Part shown: in pieces, positions 6,437 through 10,734 of the stretch
Numbering within the stretch: position 1 is the stretch's first letter
Layout of the letters: every line of letters begins with the position of its first letter
Assembly: GCA_964213355.1 (NCBI GenBank)
Contig: CAXOVY010000027.1
Location: 1-10,734, forward strand
Source of the DNA: JBAXAM01 sp964213355
Lineage (GTDB): Bacteria > Pseudomonadota > Gammaproteobacteria > UBA9339
Reading direction: 5' to 3'
DNA length: 10,734 nt
Program-made: the position numbers and the translations under genes
The notes under the pieces: generated by a model
The model's input: the letters and a program-made list of their open reading frames with translations, nothing else
Database searches by the model: none
What the model was told of the DNA's origin: nothing

Positions 6437-7821
6437 GAGCCTCCTCCTAAACGATGCTTAAGTTGTCCCACCACTTTTGAAGTAACCTCTTGTTCAGTAG
6501 ATTTTGAAGATTCAATGAATTTCATTAGCTCTTGAATATCGCTGCGAGATTCTGTCTTTATCGCCTCAACATAACTCATAGCTGAATGAATCTGATCAAT
6601 CAGTTGCTTATGAACCTCTGGTGCATAATCTGTATTTGATAAGCTATGTTCTACTACCTGCAAGGATTCATGCATATACTGCATCAGTAGACTTTTAGAT
6701 ATAGCTTCCGAATAATTGGCAATGCTCATCGCCATAGCTGCTTGGTTTGCCATTAAATGAGTGGTTATGAACCTTAGTAGCGGAAATTTTACCATCTCCA
6801 AAAAGCCTTGTAGGTCTTTATCTAATGGACCGCTATCGTTTGCTACGGCAGTAACCAACCTATTAATAGTTTTTTTAACTTTTTCATATAAAGAGTTATT
6901 TTTTGTGATTATAGTTTCAGTTGGAGTAAGTGTAAGACATTTAGTGTATTCATTTGCATCGCATTTATAAATTTCAGCCTTACCTCCTTCAAGTAGCGCT
7001 TTTAATAACCTTCTATCTTTGGCCAGTGGAGTATAAATTTTTACTTTTCCCACGCTGCTGCCATAAATAATAGTACCAGATAAAGACATAAAGAATTCTT
7101 TAAGAACATAATCATCTTTTATATAATCCTTTGCATTGAGTGCATCCCAAATAAGATTTTTGTTAATTAGTATGGATTGCCCATGCCCAGCTTCTTCGGC
7201 TTTATTCATTACTTCATTATATTTTGTCTCATCTTTACATTTTTGACGTGCCTCAGCCCAATCTGCAAATTTACCGCTATAACTCCCGAGATCTCTGCAA
7301 ATATGATCATGAGTGGCTTTGGTTCTTGGCCACATACCGCCAATAAAGGTTTCTGCTATTTCGCAGGAATTGAAATTGTTTGCATTGATTTCCTGCGCGA
7401 GGTTTTGAATATATTCCATAGCATGGGAAAGTTCAGGCACCGCAGTTTCAAGCGCCAAATCAAACATATAGCCGCCGGCATTGCTCATTATTTTTTGAAA
7501 AAAATCCGTTAATGCTTGTTCATTCACAAAAGAAAACCCGCCACCAAATAGGTCTATACCTCCGCACCCATTTCTAAATTTTGGTGGATCAATATTTATA
7601 AGTTGAATATTCCTAACTCGATCGCGTAAAAACATATTGCCGCCAGAATAATAGCCAGCAGCTTGTCCTTGATATGCTGTTCCTGGAGTTATATTTCCTT
7701 CATAACCGAGTGAAGTAAAAAAAGAGCCAAGATCGCTGGAAACATCAGTAGCGCCAGCAACATCAGCAAAAACTTCTGTAGTTGCAAACACTAAAATTAA
7801 CGCTGCAATTAATTTATACAT
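6433..7821 (-). CDS. traH: TraH, F-type pilus assembly protein
   Basis: The preferred start at 7821 gives 462 aa (F TraH is about 458). TraH is a periplasmic protein that, with TraF, TraW, TraU, TrbB and TrbI, supports pilus extension and retraction. It opens with a clear signal peptide (MYKLIAALILVFATTEVFA). The region KFRNGCGGIDLFGGGFSFV (81-99) is the hallmark TraH block, and cysteines follow around 150-200. The C-terminal third is helical and polar, probably coiled coil. The start was chosen because GGAG (7829-7826) lies 4 nt upstream and because the signal peptide begins there; an ATG at 7839 would add six residues without a binding site. The ATG overlaps the trbB stop by 8 nt, and its own stop overlaps the traG start by 4 nt. 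Confidence 0.93.
   Translation of the reverse strand: MYKLIAALILVFATTEVFADVAGATDVSSDLGSFFTSLGYEGNITPGTAYQGQAAGYYSGGNMFLRDRVRNIQLINIDPPKFRNGCGGIDLFGGGFSFVNEQALTDFFQKIMSNAGGYMFDLALETAVPELSHAMEYIQNLAQEINANNFNSCEIAETFIGGMWPRTKATHDHICRDLGSYSGKFADWAEARQKCKDETKYNEVMNKAEEAGHGQSILINKNLIWDALNAKDYIKDDYVLKEFFMSLSGTIIYGSSVGKVKIYTPLAKDRRLLKALLEGGKAEIYKCDANEYTKCLTLTPTETIITKNNSLYEKVKKTINRLVTAVANDSGPLDKDLQGFLEMVKFPLLRFITTHLMANQAAMAMSIANYSEAISKSLLMQYMHESLQVVEHSLSNTDYAPEVHKQLIDQIHSAMSYVEAIKTESRSDIQELMKFIESSKSTEQEVTSKVVGQLKHRLGGGS
6440..6448 (-). promoter_or_regulatory. Strong Shine-Dalgarno of traG inside the traH 3' end
   Basis: AGGAGGAGG lies 3 nt before the traG ATG (6 nt from its first AGGAGG) and codes for the last residues of TraH. 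It is the best ribosome binding site in the window. Together with the ATGA stop/start overlap it indicates coupled but efficient translation of traG. Confidence 0.8.
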
Positions 7822-8329
7822 GATTCTCCATCTTTTCATTATTTAATATCTTAGGGATAAGCTCATCCATTCTCTGGACTAACTCTGAATAAGTAAGCGC
7901 TCCGCGCGATACCGGATAAGCGCGGAGATTCTTTTTATTCAAGATAAATAGAGAAGGTATGGTAATATTGTTTTCTCTGCCAAAAAAATGCTCTGACACT
8001 TCTTGCTTGATTACCGTACTATTAGGAAAATAATTATCGGGGTTTGAAGAACTGCCGCCAAGAATAAACCCCCTAACATTAATGCCAGTATTATCAGAAT
8101 ACCTTTTTAATACAGGAGTAAAGTTTCTGCAGTATGTACAACCAAGACTATAAAAAAAGACAAACTCATAATCTCTGGTAAATTGGGATCCAGGATAGTT
8201 ATAAGAATTAAACATTGAGTTTATTACTTTGTGATTGCTTTGTTCCATGTTGAGAATTGAAGCAAAGGAATTATAGCTAACCAGTAAGGTTGACAAAAAA
8301 AACAAAAAAACTATTTTCAGTTTACCCAT
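7814..8329 (-). CDS. trbB: TrbB-like periplasmic thiol-disulfide isomerase (thioredoxin fold)
   Basis: With the start at 8329 the protein is 171 aa, near the 181 aa of F TrbB. It has a signal peptide (about 1-23, ending SFA), then a thioredoxin-like domain with the active-site motif CTYC (64-67) in the context FFYSLGCTYCRNFTPVLKRY, which parallels the F TrbB block around its CPYC. The cis-proline loop is at about 125 (NITIPSLFIL), and a final helix ends the fold. Role from the family: periplasmic disulfide isomerisation for Cys-rich transfer proteins such as TraN, TraU and TraH. GGAG (8339-8336) lies 6 nt before the ATG at 8329; an in-frame ATG at 8341 has no binding site. It begins 1 nt after the traF stop and overlaps traH by 8 nt. 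Some pipelines would label it simply a thioredoxin-fold or conjugal transfer protein. Confidence 0.87.
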   Translation of the reverse strand: MGKLKIVFLFFLSTLLVSYNSFASILNMEQSNHKVINSMFNSYNYPGSQFTRDYEFVFFYSLGCTYCRNFTPVLKRYSDNTGINVRGFILGGSSSNPDNYFPNSTVIKQEVSEHFFGRENNITIPSLFILNKKNLRAYPVSRGALTYSELVQRMDELIPKILNNEKMENHV

Positions 8330-8330
8330 T

Positions 8331-9101
8331 TTATACTCCATCTTTAAACGCTGTCGCCACTTGTAAAAACTTTCTGTGCAATTCAGAATCAGAAATAAAT
8401 CCGTAGTGGATTGGAACTATCTTTTGGTTTTTTGGATCTACCAAAATTAATGCTGGAAAATATTTAATACCCAGCTTTTCAGCTTGACCGTTATTAGTAT
8501 GATTGGCTTCAAAAGTATTTATTGACTTACCATCAACTGTTATAGGTATTAATGAGATATTGTTTTCTTTGCTAAATCCATAAACTATTGGCGCAAGAGC
8601 TTGGTCTAATGGATTACTGCCTCTATAAAAAAAGAATAACCCATATTTTTCACTAAAAAATTTAACAGCATCTTTTTCTTTTCTGCTATTTTCAGCATAA
8701 ATTATATACTGCGCATTGTTTTGAGTTGGATGTAGGATACTGTAGTCAAGTTCTGGATATTCGAGCAGGGTCTTTTTCCATATTCGGGTAAATAAACCCG
8801 CTTGGTTTGTTACAAAATTCTGCAGTATCAAATATGATCTCATGTTTTCTACCGTAGGATATAAGATGGCTCTTGCCTTAGCTTCTCGCAGAACTTGGCG
8901 CAAAATAGCCATTTGCGCCATTGATGATTCTCTTTTGATTTCTTTTTTTTCTTTATTTTTTTCCGGATATATTTCGTTATACCAGTGCCAGCCAATGGCT
9001 TCTTTAGCAAAAACTGGTATTTCCCAAAAAATCCAGAGAGATACAGAGCATAAAAAGAAACAAACAAAATAAGAAAAATTATTTTTTAATCCGTGTGCCA
9101 T
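8331..9101 (-). CDS. traF: TraF, F-type pilus assembly protein
   Basis: The 256-aa protein (F TraF is 247 aa) has a signal sequence or N-terminal anchor (about 9-32), then the family signature GWHWYNE (37-43), a helical middle region and a C-terminal thioredoxin-like domain (about 130-250). Where a thioredoxin would carry CxxC, the sequence reads FFFYRGSNPLDQ (156-167), so no redox activity is expected. This is normal for F TraF, which has the fold without the cysteines. The cis-proline is at about 216 (KYFPALIL). It acts in the periplasm in pilus assembly together with TraH. AAGGA lies 5 nt before the ATG at 9101. The start lies 23 nt inside the end of traN, and trbB follows after 1 nt, a fused operon arrangement like that of F. 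Confidence 0.92.
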   Translation of the reverse strand: MAHGLKNNFSYFVCFFLCSVSLWIFWEIPVFAKEAIGWHWYNEIYPEKNKEKKEIKRESSMAQMAILRQVLREAKARAILYPTVENMRSYLILQNFVTNQAGLFTRIWKKTLLEYPELDYSILHPTQNNAQYIIYAENSRKEKDAVKFFSEKYGLFFFYRGSNPLDQALAPIVYGFSKENNISLIPITVDGKSINTFEANHTNNGQAEKLGIKYFPALILVDPKNQKIVPIHYGFISDSELHRKFLQVATAFKDGV

Positions 9102-9376
9102 AAAAATCCTTAATTCGTTCTGCTACTTTTAAACCAATACCAGTTTCTGGCGATTCCGGTAATCCCAAATTTTTTGTGCTGCTTGATTTTAGTTCGTCAT
9201 AAGAATATCCAGATGCTTTTTGCTTTAATGCCTCCTCTTTAGATGCTCTTTTCTCAGCCTCTTTTTTTAGCTCATCGTAAAGCTCACTAAAGTCCATCAA
9301 ATCAAATTTCATTTTGGCTAGTTCGTCTTTGGTAATACCGCGACAATTTACATGACCAGCTTTATCATCATCGTTA
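9079..9376 (-). pseudogene. traN: traN, 3' fragment (downstream of the IS630 insertion)
   Basis: This is the C-terminus of TraN, separated from the rest by the IS630 element. Reading in from the insertion it gives NDDDKAGHVNCRGITKDELAKMKF, then DFSELYDELKKEAEKR and a Lys/Glu-rich tail ending at TAA 9081-9079. CRGIT-x-DEL followed by D-(F)-S-x-(F/L)-Y-(E/D)-(D/E)-L is the final block of F TraN. An ATG at 9312 could start a 77-aa piece, but that would be a truncation product without signal peptide or the cysteine-rich body. Its stop overlaps the traF start by 23 nt, so translation of traF may once have been coupled to it. Confidence 0.85.
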
Positions 9377-9399
9377 TAGCGCTTCCCTAAATTATAGAG
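9377..9399. repeat. IS630 terminal inverted repeat, left
   Basis: It begins TAGCGCTTCCCTAAATT and pairs with the right end over 23 bp with two mismatches (positions 18 and 19). The transposase stop codon (9394-9392) lies within this repeat. Confidence 0.9.
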
Positions 9400-9952
9400 T
9401 CTGATAGCCGCAGTGTCTATACCAATTTGTCAAATCAGTTGATTGAATGCTCATAAAAGCAACCTTTAATGATATTGCAAATTTATCTAACGTTCTTGCT
9501 GATTCTTTACGTAAACAAGTTTTAATCTTTCCCCACATCTGTTCTATAGGATTTAGATCTGGCGAGTATGGTGGTAAATAAATTAGTTTGGCTCCAGTTG
9601 ATTCGATGGCTTCTTTTACACCGCAAACTTGATGAAAAGCCACGTTATCCATAATCACAACATGACGCTTTTGTAAAACTGGACATAAACATCTCGTGAT
9701 GAAGTTTAAAAATATTTCTCCATCAGCCGCCCATTCTCCATACAATGCTGCTTCTATTTTTTCAAAACTTATAGCACTTAGCATGGTTAGTCGATTACCT
9801 CGATTAAAAGGAACAGCATTAACAACTCTTTCTCCACCAGGAGCTCTACCATACAATGGAGCCATTCGTAAATTAGCACCAGATTCATCTAAGAAAATTA
9901 AATCTCGTACTGGAATATCCTTGATTACCTCAAGATATTCTTGCCGTTTTTT
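9392..9952 (-). CDS. IS630 transposase, second frame (DDE catalytic domain), expressed by -1 frameshift
   Basis: This frame carries the DDE integrase core: first Asp in LIFLDESGANL (codon 9889-9887), second in HVVIMDNVAFH, and Glu in YSPDLNPIEQMWGKIK, the usual IS630 signature. The first ATG in this frame (9865) lies downstream of the first catalytic Asp, so a protein begun there would be inactive. A functional enzyme needs fusion to the upstream frame through the slippery site at 9952-9946. The fused product would be about 317 aa, close to the usual size for the family. The stop codon lies within the left terminal repeat. Confidence 0.9.
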   Translation of the reverse strand, partial: KKRQEYLEVIKDIPVRDLIFLDESGANLRMAPLYGRAPGGERVVNAVPFNRGNRLTMLSAISFEKIEAALYGEWAADGEIFLNFITRCLCPVLQKRHVVIMDNVAFHQVCGVKEAIESTGAKLIYLPPYSPDLNPIEQMWGKIKTCLRKESARTLDKFAISLKVAFMSIQSTDLTNWYRHCGYQTL

Positions 9953-10344
9953 TTAACATCATCGCGATCTCTCTCAGCAGCGTAACGACTTAACTTCTTT
10001 CGCCGTAAATTTAATTTCAAACAAGCCCTCGACAATATAGACCTACCAGCTTTTATCTTTCTTTTTTTGTAATATAACTCCGATAGCTCTGCTAAAGTGA
10101 TCGCTGGTTTATTCTGAATAATTTTTTGTATAGTTTCATACCCCATTTCATCAATCTTGCTCGGCCTTCCTTGGTTACCTTTTTTTGGCGATAAATCTCC
10201 ATCTTCTCGATACTGTTTTACATAACGCTTTACGCTATTCACGCTTACTTTAAAGCTTTTAGCAACTTTAGAGTAACTTGTATTCTCATCTTGATACGCC
10301 CAAACAATCTTTTTACGTAAATCTATTGAGTATGCTGCAGTCAT
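9925..10344 (-). CDS. IS630 transposase, first frame (helix-turn-helix DNA-binding part)
   Basis: The 139-aa product is the N-terminal, end-binding part of the transposase. It has SIDLRKKIVWAYQDE, a helix-turn-helix with SYSKVAKSFKVSVNSVKRYVKQY (about 23-45), the linker GNQGRPSK and a second winged-helix-like segment (about 65-120). AGAGGAG lies 3 nt before the ATG at 10344. Translation either ends at TAA 9927-9925 or shifts to -1 at the A AAA AAC heptamer to make the full transposase. The short form alone may act as an end-binding inhibitor, as for other frameshifted IS elements; that is inference. Confidence 0.88.
   Translation of the reverse strand: MTAAYSIDLRKKIVWAYQDENTSYSKVAKSFKVSVNSVKRYVKQYREDGDLSPKKGNQGRPSKIDEMGYETIQKIIQNKPAITLAELSELYYKKRKIKAGRSILSRACLKLNLRRKKLSRYAAERDRDDVKKNGKNILR
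9946..9952 (-). other. Programmed -1 frameshift site (A AAA AAC) of the IS630 transposase
   Basis: On the minus strand, eight A residues followed by C give the heptamer A AAA AAC in the correct phase of the first frame (zero-frame codons AAA AAC). Slipping back one base leads directly into the DDE frame (next codon CGG). The phase and direction are exactly those required. The same A run could also allow transcriptional slippage. I did not identify a stimulatory hairpin. Confidence 0.75.
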
Positions 10345-10387
10345 TTGCTCCTCTCATTCAGAAAATAACGAGAAGACTATAGCATGT

Positions 10388-10410
10388 CTCTGCAATTTAG
10401 GGAAGCGCTA
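10388..10410. repeat. IS630 terminal inverted repeat, right
   Basis: The inward complement is TAGCGCTTCCCTAAATT followed by GCAGAG, matching 21 of 23 bases of the left end. The flanking TA at 10411-10412 is the target duplication. Confidence 0.9.
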
Positions 10411-10734
10411 TAACATAACCAAAACTTATTCCTAGTTGTTTTTTTCTACCGTCATTTTGAATAATCTTCGCAATCCTCGAATCAAAAACACAGTAAGTTG
10501 TATGATGCGAAGTGCATTTATGGAACACAACATCTTCATTATTACAGTATTCACCTACTTCAATTGCTCTACCTGCTTTTTTTATTTGGGATAGGTTTTC
10601 TTCTTCTGCATCGCAACTAAATAAACCCGAATTATTATTACAACAATCTTTGGTAATACCAGGCAATGCATAACTGGAACACTCCATCACTTTCCCTGCA
10701 AAAATTATTGGGTCTTTATTGTTTTTATCTTTAA
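10411..10734 (-). pseudogene. traN: traN, central/C-terminal coding part upstream of the IS630 insertion (cut by window edge)
   Basis: TraN is the large cysteine-rich outer-membrane protein that stabilises mating pairs by contacting recipient surface proteins. The frame is open to the right edge and reads KDPIIFAGKVMECSSYALPG, then KDCCNNN, CDAEEENL, VGEYCNN, HKCTSHHTTYCVFDSRIAKI and GRKKQLGISFGY. The spacing of cysteines, C-x-FDS-(K/R)-(L/I)-A-(Q/K)-I and GR-x-x-QLGI-x-FG are characteristic of the F TraN C-terminal region. The insertion follows FGYV; the frame then runs six codons into the IS and stops at 10399-10397. A GTG at 10690 could be mistaken for a start, but the coding sequence continues upstream. 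As it stands TraN would lack roughly its last 100 residues. Confidence 0.87.

Larger units (their letters stand above)
9377..10410 (-). mobile_element. IS630-family insertion sequence, about 1034 bp, inserted in traN
   Basis: A complete-looking element has 23-bp terminal inverted repeats (first 17 bp identical), a TA duplication outside each end (9375-9376 and 10411-10412) and a transposase in two overlapping frames. TA target duplication is characteristic of the IS630/Tc1/mariner group. Because the ends read TATAGCGC..., the TA could equally be counted as part of the element. Its orientation is the same as the tra genes. It splits traN cleanly: with the element and one TA removed, the two coding halves join in frame. 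Near-perfect ends and intact DDE residues suggest a recent insertion. Confidence 0.9.

Noticed and set aside
7822..7839. Longer TraH start at ATG 7839
   Set aside because: No ribosome binding site there, whereas the ATG at 7821 has GGAG 4 nt upstream and begins directly with the signal peptide.
8330..8341. Longer TrbB start at ATG 8341
   Set aside because: It overlaps the traF end with no Shine-Dalgarno; the ATG at 8329 has GGAG at good spacing.
9079..9312. A stand-alone 77-aa small gene just upstream of traF
   Set aside because: It is the in-frame tail of TraN; the frame continues upstream through CRGITKDEL to the IS630 edge and joins the other traN half.
10397..10690. A separate 97-aa Cys-rich protein starting at GTG 10690
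   Set aside because: The frame is open to the window edge and the sequence is the body of TraN; the last six codons belong to the IS630 end.
1..10734. CRISPR array, tRNA or rRNA
   Set aside because: No regularly spaced repeats, no cloverleaf and no rRNA-like stretch were seen on either strand.

Overview
The window is about 10.7 kb of AT-rich DNA in which every recognisable gene lies on the minus strand. The base composition, the F-type tra genes and the embedded group II intron and IS630 element resemble integrated conjugative elements of obligate intracellular Alphaproteobacteria (the Rickettsiales amplified genetic elements, RAGE). This assignment is inference: no ribosomal or other phylogenetic marker is present, and other hosts with F-like elements are possible.

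Read in the direction of transcription (right to left), the layout is: the C-terminal part of traN, split by an IS630-family element; traF; trbB; traH; traG; an unrecognised 222-aa membrane protein gene; a small DUF4870-like membrane protein gene split by a group II intron; and the first 73 codons of traD, running off the left edge. This is the order of the F plasmid tra operon (traN, traF, trbB, traH, traG, then traD). Genes overlap or abut (traN/traF, trbB/traH and traH/traG overlap, traF/trbB is 1 nt apart, and traG is 2 nt from the 222-aa gene), so one polycistronic transcript is likely. TraF, TrbB and TraH act in the periplasm on F-pilus assembly, TraN is the outer-membrane mating-pair stabilisation protein, TraG works in mating-pair stabilisation and entry exclusion, and TraD is the coupling protein.

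Two mobile elements interrupt this operon. The IS630 element (about 9377..10410) has near-perfect terminal inverted repeats, a flanking TA duplication and a two-frame transposase with a classical A AAA AAC slippery site. Removing it with one TA copy joins the two traN halves exactly in frame. The group II intron (about 488..2733) is in sense orientation, encodes a reverse transcriptase/maturase with an intact YADD motif but no HNH endonuclease, and has a textbook domain V and a domain VI with a bulged branch-point A. Splicing it out gives a continuous DUF4870-like protein of about 126 aa.

The two genes between traG and traD occupy the position where F carries its entry/surface exclusion genes traS and traT. 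They are unrelated by eye but are reasonable candidates for exclusion or accessory functions. No tRNA, rRNA, CRISPR array or clear promoter was seen.
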